Positions 10,238-20,827 of a stretch of DNA of 64,000 bases are shown one piece after another. Position numbers and translations under genes: made by a program. The notes beneath the pieces were generated by a model. The model was not told the DNA's origin and searched no databases. It saw only the letters and a list, made by a program, of their open reading frames with translations. Source of the stretch: CAWDDA01 sp963813345 (GTDB taxonomy: Bacteria; Acidobacteriota; Blastocatellia; RBC074); assembly GCA_963813345.1 (NCBI GenBank), contig CAWEYR010000033.1, positions 296,810-360,809 of the forward strand. The letters are read 5' to 3'. Within the stretch, counting starts at the first letter, position 1, and each line of letters begins with the position of its first letter.

Positions 10238-11422
10238 ATGGAAGAAGCAGTTGTTGTAGAAAGCTTGCGCACGCCGCTGGCGAAATCCTTTCGCGGCTCG
10301 CTCAATCTTACGCGGCCCGATGACCAGTTGGCGCATTGCATCTCGAGCGTGCTCGCTAAGGTTCCTCAGATTGATCCGGCCGAGATCGAAGATGTCATCG
10401 CCGGGTGCGGGTATCCGTGCGGTACATCGGGACACAATGTGGCAAGAGTGGCTGCAGTGCGATCGGGACTTCCTGTATCGACAGCCGGAACGACGGTGAA
10501 TCGATTCTGTTCGTCAGGGCTACAGGCCGTTGCGATGGCTGCCCACGAGATCATCGTCGGAGGCGCTCGCGCGGTTATCGGCGGCGGAGTCGAGAGCATA
10601 ACCATGATGAAGCGCGAAGCCAGCCCGAATCCGTGGGTGGCTGATCGATATCCCGGGATATACATGGTTATGGGCGACACGGCTGAAGTCGTCGCAAAGA
10701 GGTACAAGGTTGGCCGCGACGCTCAGGACGAGTATTCTCTTGCGAGCCAGCAACGGACAGCGCGCGCTCAGAGGGAAGGATTCTTCGATGGCGAGCTTGC
10801 GTCGATGGATGTGATCCGCGGGATTACAGATAAAAAGACCGGTGAAGTCGTTGCGAAGGAGCAGTTCCGCCTCGAACGCGATGAATGTAACCGCCCGGAT
10901 ACGACGCTCGAAGGATTGAATGCGCTCAAGCCGTATTTCGATCCCGACAGCGGTCACGGTACTGTTACGGCTGGCAATTCGTCGCAACTTTCTGATGGAG
11001 CGTCAGCAACTCTTCTCGTCTCGCGAAGATATGCGGAGCAGCTGGGGCTCAAGCCTAAGATAGCCTTCCGCGGTTTTGCAGTAGCCGGCTGCGAACCTGA
11101 TGAGATGGGAATTGGCCCCGTATTCGCTGTGCCAAGACTGCTTGAACGTCAGGGGCTGAAGATCGAGGATATTGATCTTTGGGAACTGAATGAAGCTTTC
11201 GCTGTTCAGGTTGTTTACTGCCGCGACAGGCTGGGGATACCGATGGACCGGCTGAACGTGAATGGCGGGTCGATCGCGATCGGACATCCATTCGGAATGA
11301 CCGGTTCGCGAATGGTAGGAACTCTCGCAAATGAAATGGTGCGTCGGAACGCGAGGTACGGAGTCGTAACGATGTGCGTCGGCGGCGGACAGGGTGCTGC
11401 CGGCTTGTTTGAATTGTGTTAA
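10238..11422 (+). CDS. fadA: Acetyl-CoA acyltransferase (thiolase)
   Basis: Intact, 394 aa from the ATG at 10238, which has GAGGA upstream; a longer in-frame start at 10220 has nothing to support it. The nucleophilic cysteine is in NRFCSSGLQA (about Cys91), the active-site His in SIAIGHPFGMTG, and the second cysteine in MCVGGGQGAAG (about Cys380). All three thiolase catalytic positions are therefore present. The enzyme cleaves 3-ketoacyl-CoA with CoA, or condenses acetyl-CoA in reverse. It follows the bifunctional hydratase/dehydrogenase, giving a compact beta-oxidation set without a visible acyl-CoA dehydrogenase. It is one of the few undamaged genes in this part of the window. Confidence 0.92.
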   Translation: MEEAVVVESLRTPLAKSFRGSLNLTRPDDQLAHCISSVLAKVPQIDPAEIEDVIAGCGYPCGTSGHNVARVAAVRSGLPVSTAGTTVNRFCSSGLQAVAMAAHEIIVGGARAVIGGGVESITMMKREASPNPWVADRYPGIYMVMGDTAEVVAKRYKVGRDAQDEYSLASQQRTARAQREGFFDGELASMDVIRGITDKKTGEVVAKEQFRLERDECNRPDTTLEGLNALKPYFDPDSGHGTVTAGNSSQLSDGASATLLVSRRYAEQLGLKPKIAFRGFAVAGCEPDEMGIGPVFAVPRLLERQGLKIEDIDLWELNEAFAVQVVYCRDRLGIPMDRLNVNGGSIAIGHPFGMTGSRMVGTLANEMVRRNARYGVVTMCVGGGQGAAGLFELC

Positions 11423-11453
11423 TTGGTACGCCTAAAAACAAAAGGAGTTTTCA

Positions 11454-12960
11454 ATGTGGATTCGTAAAGGATTGCGAGATCTGAGGAAGGGCGTTGATTC
11501 TCCGCTTCCGACTCAGGTCGTTTCGAACGAAGAGTTCACTCCGCGACCGCAGAGTGAGCCCCAAAAACAGGTCGAGTCTCTGATCGGCGATATGGCCGAC
11601 GAGCGCGCGAAAAAACTGGGCCTTGACCGGCGCACGTTTATGGCAAGCTCCATGGGTCTGGCCACGTGCTTCGCCGCGCAAAACAAGGTCTTCGGTAAAG
11701 TCTGGGACGTTGACGAGGTCGAGACCTGGGAAGCGGCAGCGACACAGGAGAAGTTTCCAAAGACCGAATACTTCATTATCGACGTCCAGGCGCACTTCAC
11801 GAATGGCCAGGCTCTTGGATTCCGCAATATGGAATTCGTGAAGAACATGGGCTTCGAGCTGAAGAATGACTCCGAATCCTACAGCTTTAAGAACTTTGTA
11901 AAAGAGATGTACTTCGACAGCGATACGTCGATGGTCGTCATCTCAGGCGTTCCGTCTCTTGAGAAGAATAAAGATGAGAGCGGAAAAGTTCTTGAAGGCA
12001 AGGCACGTTCGGGCGGAGTTCTTCCGAGCTGGCTCATGGCGGAAGCAAAGAACCAGATCAATACAATCGCCGGTTCGCAGCGGGCGCTCGCTCAGGGAAA
12101 CCTTGCGCCGAATCACTACTGGGACAAGACCGCGAATGCGATCGACAAGGCGGCGACGATCGAACAGATGGAGCGCGAGCTTAAGACGTACAAGATCGAT
12201 TCGTGGAAATGGTATTGCCACTTTGATCCGGCGAGGACGGGAGCCGGCTTCCAGCTTGATGACGACAATTCTCAATGGTTCATCGAGGAATCGCGCAAGC
12301 GCGGGATGAAGACGATCAGTGTGCACAAAGGGTATTCGTATCAATCACGAACACTGGGACATCTTGCCAATCCGAAGGATGTCGAGAAGGCGGCTCTCAG
12401 GAACCCCGATTTCAACTTCATCGTTTACCATTCAGCGATCAAGCACGGTCCAAACGAGCCGAACTGGAAGGAAAGTAACAAGTTCGACCCCACAACGGGA
12501 GACTTCGAGTGGCACAGTGTCCTGATGGACATCAAGAAACGAAACCCGAAGATGAGCAACGTCTACTGCGAAGTGGGCAGTTTCTTCAACATACTCGCGG
12601 TCTATGATCCGGTCCTTGCGATGCACGGCATGGGCAAGAACATCAAGACCTACGGTTCTGATCACGTGATCTGGGGTACGGATTGCCTGTGGTGGGGATC
12701 ACCGCAGTGGGGCATCGATGCATTCAAGCGTTTCCAGATCAGCGATGAGCTCTGTGAGAAATTCGGATACAAGAAGATCACTGTTGAAGACAAGAAGAAG
12801 TATCTTCGGACTTAACGCGGCGAAGGTCTATGGTGTCGACGTCAAGGCAAAGCGCAATGCCCTGCCCGCCGACTCTCTTGAAAAGTTGAAACTCGCGTAT
12901 CTCGATCGCGGAGGTTTAAGAAGCAATGGAGCGTACGGATGGGTTCGCGCAAATGATTAA
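11454..12960 (+). CDS. Tat-exported amidohydrolase-family protein (one frameshift)
   Basis: About 500 aa after joining two frames. The start has AAAGGAG upstream. A twin-arginine motif (LDRRTFMASSMGLA) lies unusually far in, at about residues 60-75, after a polar lead; this internal position is seen in some Tat-sorted amidohydrolases. The fold is a metal-dependent TIM barrel: FIIDVQAHFTNG (HxH-like site) near residue 103, ISVHKGY, FIVYHSAIKHG, and YGSDHVIWGTDCLWWG near the C-terminus with the conserved Asp. The frame breaks at about 12,800, where KKYLRT-stop is replaced by a reading through FGLNAAKVYGVDV, the usual C-terminal helix of this family. It ends with ATGATTAA, overlapping the next gene. 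Its natural substrate, perhaps a carboxylated or hydroxylated ring acid, is inferred only from the catabolic neighbours. Confidence 0.82.
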
Positions 12961-13931
12961 GCACGTTGTACAGCCTTCAGGCGGAATCTTCCTCCTGAAG
13001 GCTCTCTTTCTTCTTCTGATTGTCGGCACGATCCCTGCACTGGCTCAGACCGACCCTCTCGCCGGCAAGTGGGATGGGAAATCGATCTCACCACAGGGCG
13101 AGCGGCCGACTTCTATGACGTTCAAGAAGGACGCCGGTGCCTACACGGGAACGATGGCCGGAATGGCAGGAGACGTCCCTCTCAAGGACGTAAAGCTTGA
13201 CGGCAACAAGCTGACTGCCCAGGCAGCGATCGAAGCTCCTCAAGGGATCCATCACGCTCAAGTTCAACCTGACTTTGGATGGCGAAACGCTGAAAGGCCA
13301 GGGAGAGGTCGACCTTGGCGGCCAGTCGATTGCATTCGAGGTCGAGTTGAAACGCGCGGGTGCGGCCGGCGGAGCAGCTTCTGGAGCAGCTGGCGGAGCA
13401 GCCGGTGGAGCAAGAGCGGGCGGTGCTGCAGGTGGTCCGGGTGCGGGATCACAGCAACAACGACCGCAGGTTGAGCAGCCGATGCAGGCGCAAAAGCTCG
13501 ATTATTTCGTGGGTGCATGGTCGGTGAAATATGTAGGTCGTGAGAGTCCTTTTGGCGCGGCTCCGCGCGAAGGCTCGATCACGTTTGTAAAGAATCCGGA
13601 CGGAACTCTCACCGGCAAGGGAGTCAGCAAGTACGAAGGTGGTTCGCTCGAGGAGACGATCACAGCCAGCTTTGATGAAGCCAAAAAGACGGTGACGTTT
13701 CTCGAGCGGCGATCTAACGGTGTGCAGTTTACGAGCAAGGGGGACTGGTCGAGTCCGATTTCCATTCGCTTTACGATCGGACCTTTCCGGATCGGAGAGC
13801 GGACGCTTGCATTGAAACGAACCATCTCGGTAGTTTCCGCCCATTCATTCACGGTGGTCGAGGAGATTTCCGAAGATGGCGCTCCGTTTGCTCGGCTTGG
13901 AAATGCTATCTGGAGCAAGGTGACTAATTGA
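12953..13931 (+). CDS. Secreted beta-sandwich-like protein with Gly/Ala-rich linker (one frameshift)
   Basis: The start at 12953 overlaps the amidohydrolase stop (ATGATTAA), suggesting translational coupling. The signal peptide runs through FLLKALFLLLIVGTIPALAQ. The first domain (about residues 25-110) has repeated beta-hairpin signatures such as LAGKWDGKSISPQGERP and GNKLTAQAAIE. A linker of Gly/Ala repeats (GGAASGAAGGAAGGARAGG) follows near 13,360-13,440, then a second lipocalin-like domain (FVGAWSVKYVGRESPFG, LTGKGVSKYEGGSLEETI, SFTVVEEISEDG). The frame breaks at about 13,245, after AIEAPQG. The two domains look like diverged relatives of one another and of the secreted protein at 16.9-17.4 kb. 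No enzyme motif is recognised; a periplasmic binding or accessory role for the neighbouring oxidoreductase is a guess. Confidence 0.7.
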
Positions 13932-13948
13932 GAAAGGGGAATCCCAAC

Positions 13949-15922
13949 GTGCGACTTTCAGGCGTATTTACACGCAGGATCAGCCTGTTGCTGATGGTTT
14001 GTTTGATTGCGCTTCCAACTGCCGGTCAAGGTCAGGGACAGAAGGCAAGCAAGAAGACGGCTCAAAAAGGTACAGAGAACGGTGAGTGGCGAGTTTACGG
14101 AGGTGACAATGCCAATCGCAAGTACTCTCCCCTGGCCCAAATCAACAAAGACAACGTCAAGAACCTGAAGGTCGCGTGGAAATGGGACTCTCCCGATATC
14201 AAGCTTCAGGCACAGAATCGAATGCTCACAACATTCGGCTACGAAGCTACTCCGTTGGCAATAGGATCAACGCTCTATGTGACTACATCAATCAGTCAGG
14301 TGGCCGCAATCAATGCGGCAACGGGCGAGACGATGTGGGTGTACGATCCTGAAGCATACAAAGCGGGGCGTCCTACCAATCTTGGCTTCGTGCATCGAGG
14401 TCTGGCGTATTGGACCGACGGAACTGAAGAACGGCTGCTTTACGGTACGGCGGACGCGTATCTTGTCGCACTCGATGCAAAGACCGGAAAACCGATTCCA
14501 TCATTTGGCGAGAACGGCCGTATCAACCTGGCAAAAGCGATTCCGCTTGCTCAGAACTCGCGCAACTACGCAGTCACTTCTCCACCGCTGATTTGCCGCG
14601 ATGTAGTGGTTGTCGGCGCTTCGATATCTGATGGTCCAACGACGAAGGAAATGCCGCGCGGCGATGTCCAGGCGTTTGACGTCAGGACTGGCAAACCGGC
14701 CTGGGTCTTCCACACGATCCCGCAGGCTGGCGAATACGGCAACGAAACCTGGGAGAACGAATCCTGGAAATACACAGGAAACGCCAATGTCTGGACGATA
14801 ATGAGCGCCGACGATGATCTCGGCTACATCTATTTACCTGTCAGCACTCCGACAAACGACTGGTACGGCGGACACAGGCTTGGGAACAACCTGTTTGCAG
14901 AAAGCCTTGTTTGTCTCGAAGCCAAAACCGGCAAGCGGGTCTGGCATTTTCAGACTGTGCATCACGGTGTCTGGGATTACGATCTGCCTGCCGCGCCGAT
15001 TCTTTGTGACGTAACGGTTGGTGGGCGGCGCGTACGCGCCGTCGCTCAACTCACGAAAACGGGATTTACGTTTGTCTTTGATCGCGTGACTGGCAAGCCG
15101 ATCTGGCCTATCGAAGAGCGAGCCGTGCCCGCGTCTACCGTTCCAGGTGAGCGTCTTTCGCCAACACAGCCGTTTCCGACAAAACCTGCGCCATACGAGA
15201 TTCAGGGAGCAACTGAAGACAATCTGATCAATTTCACACCCGAGCTCAGGGCCGAAGCGAAGAAGATCCTCGAGCAGTTTGATCATGGACCTCATCTTCA
15301 CCCCTCCAACCGAACGAGGGACAATCAATATGCCGGGCTGGGGAGGCGGTGCGAACTGGTGGGGTGCTTCATTCGATCCCGATACGGGTATGCTCTACAT
15401 TCCTTCGGTCTCGTCACCTATTGTGGTCAAGCTAATCAAGCCGGATGCAGCGAGATCGAATTTCACATATGTCCGCGGAGGTGTCGGGCGGCGTGCAGGG
15501 GCCTAAAGGGTATGCCACTCTTCAAGCCACCCTACGGCCGTGTCACCGCGATCAATCTCTCTACCGGCGAGCAAGCCTGGATGGTGCCGAACGGAGATGG
15601 CGCGCGTACAAAAGTCAACGAGACGATAAAGACGGCTACAGGTAAAGACATCGATGTCGGGCCGATCGGAGCAGGCGGCAGCGGGCCACTATTGACAAAG
15701 ACCCTGCTTTTTATAGGTCAGGGAGCCAGCGGTCGAGGCGGAACCGGGCGTGATGGAGCAAATGTCATGCGGGCGTTTGACAAGGCAACCGGAAAGACGG
15801 TTGCGGAAATCGAACTACCGGGAGTTCCTAACGGGACTCCGATGACGTACTCTTTAAATGGGAAACAGTACATTGTCGTCGCGACCTCTGATAATCGAAT
15901 GGTTGCGCTCACACTACCCTGA
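13949..15922 (+). CDS. PQQ-dependent dehydrogenase, exported quinoprotein (three compensating frame shifts)
   Basis: About 655 aa. The GTG at 13949 is preferred over a TTG at 13928 because AAGGGGAA precedes it. The N-terminal signal peptide is ISLLLMVCLIALPTAG. Propeller repeats of the quinoprotein type follow: WRVYGGDNANRKYSPL, QVAAINAATGETMWVYDP, LVALDAKTGKPIPSFG, VQAFDVRTGKPAWVFH and LVCLEAKTGKRVWHFQ. The order matches membrane or periplasmic alcohol/sugar dehydrogenases that pass electrons to quinone or cytochrome. Between about 15,286 and 15,505 the true reading moves through two other frames (NMPGWGGGANWWGASFDPD, then GVQGPKGM) and returns, so the open single frame there is misleading. 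It overlaps the previous gene's stop and is followed 12 bp later by a secreted cysteine-rich gene. The substrate is unknown. Confidence 0.85.
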   Translation: MRLSGVFTRRISLLLMVCLIALPTAGQGQGQKASKKTAQKGTENGEWRVYGGDNANRKYSPLAQINKDNVKNLKVAWKWDSPDIKLQAQNRMLTTFGYEATPLAIGSTLYVTTSISQVAAINAATGETMWVYDPEAYKAGRPTNLGFVHRGLAYWTDGTEERLLYGTADAYLVALDAKTGKPIPSFGENGRINLAKAIPLAQNSRNYAVTSPPLICRDVVVVGASISDGPTTKEMPRGDVQAFDVRTGKPAWVFHTIPQAGEYGNETWENESWKYTGNANVWTIMSADDDLGYIYLPVSTPTNDWYGGHRLGNNLFAESLVCLEAKTGKRVWHFQTVHHGVWDYDLPAAPILCDVTVGGRRVRAVAQLTKTGFTFVFDRVTGKPIWPIEERAVPASTVPGERLSPTQPFPTKPAPYEIQGATEDNLINFTPELRAEAKKILEQFDHGPHLHPSNRTRDNQYAGLGRRCELVGCFIRSRYGYALHSFGLVTYCGQANQAGCSEIEFHICPRRCRAACRGLKGMPLFKPPYGRVTAINLSTGEQAWMVPNGDGARTKVNETIKTATGKDIDVGPIGAGGSGPLLTKTLLFIGQGASGRGGTGRDGANVMRAFDKATGKTVAEIELPGVPNGTPMTYSLNGKQYIVVATSDNRMVALTLP

Positions 15923-15934
15923 GGTGAATGTAGT

Positions 15935-16477
15935 ATGGTTCGATACCTGATCAACGTTTTCGTCCTGGCGCTGCTGCTTTCGTGTGCAGCATTTGCGCAG
16001 TTGCCTGCGGATGCGGTTGAGCTTGAAAAGCTGAAGATAGCGGAAGTTCAGAAGGCCGTGGACCTCGATCCGGTCTATTTGCAGCCATCAGACCCAAGCC
16101 TTCCTTCATGGGAATACAAAGGCGTGACGTACCGTGGCGCCAAAGCGGATTCCAAAGAGAAGTTTCTCAAGGAGCCGGACCGCTACGCGAAGGCAGCAGA
16201 GAAACAACGTTTCATCAACAACTTCAAAATAGCAATGAGTACGGTGTGGTGTCCGGTTACAGATCAGGTTACACCGGGTGGAATGAAGCAGTGGAAGAAG
16301 TTTGATGTGACGTTTGAAAGCTGTTGCGCTTTCTGTGACGAGAACGCAAAGGACCTTCACTTTGAAGAAGGGCTTGCGAAACTCAACGAACGCGCGGAAA
16401 AGACCTACAACATGATCGGCGCCAGGTACACTGAAGGGGCGAAAAGCCCCGTAGAGGGTGCGATCAAGAAGCAGTAA
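15935..16477 (+). CDS. Secreted protein with a cysteine-rich YHS-like metal-binding segment
   Basis: Intact, 180 aa, starting 12 bp after the PQQ dehydrogenase. The signal peptide is VRYLINVFVLALLLSCAAFAQ. The middle has WEYKGVTYRGAKADSKEKF and the LKEPDRYA pattern reminiscent of YHS domains, where a chain is followed by a helix ending in a Pro-x-x-Tyr. The C-terminal part has STVWCPVTDQVTPGG and, after a beta strand, FESCCAFCDENAKD. That places four cysteines suited to bind a metal ion or haem. An accessory role for the adjacent PQQ dehydrogenase (copper or electron transfer) is inferred from position only. A long palindrome starts 3 bp after the stop. Confidence 0.7.
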   Translation: MVRYLINVFVLALLLSCAAFAQLPADAVELEKLKIAEVQKAVDLDPVYLQPSDPSLPSWEYKGVTYRGAKADSKEKFLKEPDRYAKAAEKQRFINNFKIAMSTVWCPVTDQVTPGGMKQWKKFDVTFESCCAFCDENAKDLHFEEGLAKLNERAEKTYNMIGARYTEGAKSPVEGAIKKQ

Positions 16478-16480
16478 GAA

Positions 16481-16570
16481 GGGGTTCGAATGCAACCCCA
16501 AGCTGAAAGCTTGAACTCAAACTCATTTAGGTTTGAGTTCAAGCTTCAGCTTGGGGTTGCATTCGAACCC
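16481..16570. repeat. Long palindrome of the AAGCTTGAACTC family, complete copy
   Basis: A near-perfect inverted repeat with arms of about 40 bp. The left arm starts GGGGTTCGAATGCAACCCC and continues to AGCTTGAACTCAAAC; the right arm mirrors it and ends GCATTCGAACCCC. The loop is about 8 bp (TCATTTAG). The left arm has one extra A (CTGAAAGC against GCTTCAGC). It lies exactly between two convergent gene ends (16477 and 16582), so as RNA it would form a very stable hairpin at the 3' end of both transcripts. Confidence 0.93.
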
Positions 16571-16581
16571 CTTTGATTCTT

Positions 16582-16869
16582 CTAAACCTTGCTTACAGAG
16601 CGCACCCGCGCGCGATACGCGAGACACTCCTCAAGCACTTGTCGATACTCCTGGATGTCGACGTCACGTTCACAGCACATAATCATCAGACATCCGTCAT
16701 CGCGAAAGTTGCCGTCCCATTCGACAACCTTCTGGTCTGGCCAATCGGGCGAATACTCGAGCATCTTTTCGTCGGGCATGCGATCAAAGTATGCCCGCAG
16801 ATTGACGCTCGTCTCATCGCCCGGCTCGGCCCGAGGCTCTTGTTCGAAATTCCAGGTGGGCTGCTCCAT
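16582..16869 (-). CDS. Small acidic hypothetical protein
   Basis: Intact, 95 aa, no signal peptide or membrane segment. It starts 5 bp after the stop of the secreted gene on the same strand, so the pair is probably co-transcribed and coupled. Features are an acidic N-terminus (NFEQEPRAEPGDETSV), WPDQKVVEWDG, and a CLMIMCCERDVD stretch with three cysteines. I do not recognise the family. It could be an artefact of repeat-rich DNA, but the spacing and amino-acid composition look like a real gene. Confidence 0.5.
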   Translation of the reverse strand: MEQPTWNFEQEPRAEPGDETSVNLRAYFDRMPDEKMLEYSPDWPDQKVVEWDGNFRDDGCLMIMCCERDVDIQEYRQVLEECLAYRARVRSVSKV

Positions 16870-16874
16870 CTCAA

Positions 16875-17394
16875 CTATTTCTTGTTCAAGATAAATGTAG
16901 TCTCACGAGCTCCCTGCGGAGATTCTTGCTTCCGGTGAACCTTGAGGGTCTTTCCGCCGTCAGTAAGCTCCCAGTGCTCGATCGTCGTGATAGTTACGTC
17001 ATTTCCCTGAACGTTGACGTTTCGAACATCAATTATCTCAAGCGTCTTACCGCCGGCAAGCCACTTTGTTTTTCGCGTAATTTTGCCTCCCCGCGGCCCC
17101 GGAGCCTCTTCAGTCGTCTCGCGACCGTCAAGTTGGTAGACTGCTTTATACGGAGCAGTTGCGCGCAGCGCCGCCAGCTCCTCCACGACCGCCCCCGCCC
17201 GGCCGCTCGATTATGAGCTCCTTGTCGGTTTGTGAAACCGTCCAGGTCATATCTTTAGGAGCGTTTTCCGGAAGCCCCTGACTCTTTGAATAATCCAGCG
17301 CCCACGTCCCGGCAAAATTCTCAGCCGCAGCCATTGCAACAGTGAGTCCGAGAACAAAAACGCCAAGAACTGACACAAATAGAATCCTCTTCAT
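16875..17394 (-). CDS. Secreted lipocalin-like protein (one frameshift)
   Basis: About 170 aa after joining two frames. The start has AAGGAGAG upstream. The signal peptide is KRILFVSVLGVFVLGLTVAMAAA. Mature repeats are FAGTWALDYSKSQGLPE, MTWTVSQTDKELIIE and, after the break, YKAVYQLDGRETTEE, TRKTKWLAGGKTLEIID and EHWELTDGGKTLKVHRK. These alternating strands are typical of the small secreted lipocalin-like proteins common in Acidobacteria. The frame breaks near 17,190 in a run of Gly codons (ERPGGGGRGG), the sort of low-complexity stretch where base miscalls are likely. No catalytic motif is seen. It is divergent from the ADOP permease gene. Confidence 0.7.
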
Positions 17395-17659
17395 TACACT
17401 CTCCTTAGTCTGCTGTTGTTCGGTGGGTCGTTTCCCAAAGATTAGGACGATGAGCGGGCCCTCGCCGTTACACCAAACTCCTGTGAGCGAGGTTCAAGCC
17501 TTGGGCTTGCTTGCTTCGTTAGTGGGAACATACATGTCCCACATACCGCACAGCGCTGAAGCGAGACTGTCATCGACAAGTGCTATAAAGACATCATTTG
17601 AATACCATCGGTACGTGGCACGCGAGTGGCCACGTCACAGACCATCTGGAGGGCCCCAA

Positions 17660-20118
17660 ATGTTAAGTACACTCTGGCAGGACGTCCGTTACGGATTCCG
17701 CAGATTGCTTAGTAGTCCGATCTTTACGGTTATCGCCATCACGTCGCTAGCTCTCGGAATCGGCGCCAACACAGCTATTTTCAGCCTCGTCAATACCATC
17801 CTCCTCAGACCGTTTCCTGTCGAGGAGCCTGATCGCCTGGTTGCCCTGCATGTCACAGGACCGCGGGAGGCATTGCTCGCGTTCTCGTACCCCACATACG
17901 TAGATTTTCGGGACCGAAACGAGGTGCTCTCCGGTCTTTTCGCTTCCCGCATGGCGCCGATGAGTTTGAGCAATCAGGGAGACAACCAGCGAATCTGGGG
18001 ATACCTCGTATCGGGTAACTATTTTGAAGTACTGGGTGTGAGGCCGGTGCTTGGCCGAATGTTCACTCAGGAAGATGATCGCACGCGCCTCGGCAGTCCG
18101 GTAGCCGTGATTACACATTCCAGTTGGCAGCAAAGATTCGGCGGGGACGCAAACATCGTCGGACGGGAAATCATAATTAATGATCATCAGTTCAAGGTTA
18201 TCGGAGTCGCTCCGGAAAAGTTCGTTGGTACTGACGTGATCTACGCCCCCGAGATCTGGCTGCCTATGACTATGCTCGAATGGATCGAGCCGGGAGCCAA
18301 CTGGCTCGACAGGCGAGGCAATCAGAATATTTTCACGACCGGACGGCTCAAAGACGGTGTGAGCGTGAAGCAGGCAGAAATGTCGCTTGATCTGCTTGCT
18401 CAGCAGCTCGGTCGCGAATATCCCGATACCAATGAAGGACAGCGCATCAAGTTGACGCCGCCAGGGATGGTTATTCCGACAATTCGCGGTGCGATGATCA
18501 GCTTTGCCTGGGTAATGCTCGCAACGGTTGCCATGGTGCTCCTGATAGCGTGCACGAATCTTGCCAGCCTTCTGCTTGCTCGAGGAGCAGAACGCCGCAA
18601 AGAGATCGCCGTACGCCTGGCAATCGGCGCGGGACGCGCACGCCTGGTAAGGCAACTTCTGACCGAAAGCGTCATTCTCTCCGCAGCCGGAGGACTTTTC
18701 GGTGTACTGCTCGGACAATGGTTGATCGAGCTTGTGGTCGCTCTCAAACCTCCAATGAATATTCCACTGACGATCGATCTGGTGATCGATTATCGCGTTC
18801 TCGTGATTTGCCATTGCTGTGTCTGTAGCTGACAGGGTCTGCTTTTTGGAATCATTCCGGCGTTGCAGGCAACAAAGACAGAGCTTGCGCCAGCACTCAA
18901 GAATGAGTCGACGATCGGAGGCTATCGCAGGTCGAGATTGCGGGACGTGCTGATCGTTGCCCAGCTCGCGTTTTCGCTGCTGCTCCTGATTGCGGCCGGT
19001 CTGGTGGTTCGTGCATTGCAACAGGTACGTAGCGATCAACCCTGGTTTCAATCCTGAGAACGCGATGATGATGTCGATGGATCTGACTCTTCAAGGCTAC
19101 GACGACGCTCGCGGCATCGAATTCCAACGGCAGATGACTGGAGCGTGTCAGGAGAGCTGCCGGGAGTGAAATCGGCTGCACTTACCAGCCTCGTGCCGCT
19201 CTCCCTCAACTACGATTCAGACGATATCTACATTGAAGGCGAAGCGCCTGTCCGAGGGGCAAACGCGCTAAGTTCGATGAACAGTAACGTCAGCTCCGGC
19301 TACTTCGCAGCAATGGACATTCCTATCGTCGCAGGCCGGCCATTTGATCATAGCGACAAGGCGGATTCCGAGAGAACAGTAATCGTCAACGAAACTTTCG
19401 CAAGACGATACCTGCGCGTTGACTCGCCCGAGAAGGCCATCGGCAGGCGGTTCAGCCAGCAACCTGATGGGGAGCGGCAATGGTTGAAGATCGTCGGCGT
19501 CGCAAAGGACGGAAATACTTTACGATTAATGAATCTCCACAGCCGTTTCACTACCTTCCAGTTGAGCAGGACTACGAGGGTTGGGTGACGCTGATCGTTC
19601 GCAGCGATTCAAGTCCTGAAACGATTCTCGGCCGAGTTCGCGATGAGATCAACAGGATAGATCCGAAGCTTCCTATCTATGATGTCAAGACGCTCAACGA
19701 TCACCTGAGCCTGTCTCTTTTTCCGGCGCGCGTCGCCGCGAGCCTTCTTGGTTCGTTTGGGCTTCTCGCACTGCTTCTTGCAGCGATCGGAATTTACGGC
19801 GTGACTTCATATGCCGTGGCTCAACGAACTCGCGAGATCGGCATCAGAATGGCACTAGGTGCCGAAAGGCGCGATGTAGTCGCAATGATCGTGAAGCACG
19901 GTTTGATCCTGACTGCCTCGGGGCTGGTTGTGGGTCTTGGCGCGGCGATTGCACTCACAAGATTGATGTCGGCAGTCCTTTACGGAGTGAGCGCGACCGA
20001 CCTTCTGACTTTCGCCGGAGTTTCTTTCCTTCTGGCCATCGTTGCGGTCTTTTCAGGAATCGTTCCCGCGCTGCGAGCATCGAAGGTTGATCCGGTGCGC
20101 GCCTTACGTTATGAATAA
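17660..20118 (+). CDS. MacB/FtsX-type ABC permease of the ADOP class (three to four frameshifts)
   Basis: About 815 aa assembled from frames 17660-18832, about 18,838-19,057, about 19,050-19,588 and 19,520-20,118. The ATG at 17660 has GGAGG upstream; an open frame further 5' lacks support. The N-terminus has the ADOP signature DVRYGFRRLLSSPIFTVIA, then the first membrane helix (LALGIGANTAIFSLVN). A periplasmic MacB-PCD domain follows (LSNQGDNQRIWGYLVSGNYF, VLGRMFTQEDDRTRLGSP, VITHSSWQQRFGG). FtsX helices with LARGAERRKEIAVRLAIGAG, a second PCD (GYFAAMDIPIVAGRPF) and a final FtsX block (AVAQRTREIGIRMALGA, ending DPVRALRYE) complete the duplicated architecture. Such permeases are unusually numerous in Acidobacteria. 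It is adjacent to an ABC ATPase, so they may act together in export or in mechanotransmission across the envelope. Confidence 0.88.
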
Positions 20119-20161
20119 AAGATTGAAACCAATGAAAGCATGCGGGTAAGTGAGCTATTTC

Positions 20162-20826
<665 letters not shown>

Positions 20827-20827
<1 letters not shown>

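Noticed and set aside
17747..19051. Long minus-strand open frame (434 codons)
   Set aside because: It is antisense to the ADOP permease, has no ribosome-binding site and a Cys/His-rich composition typical of shadow frames; the plus-strand permease motifs are clear.
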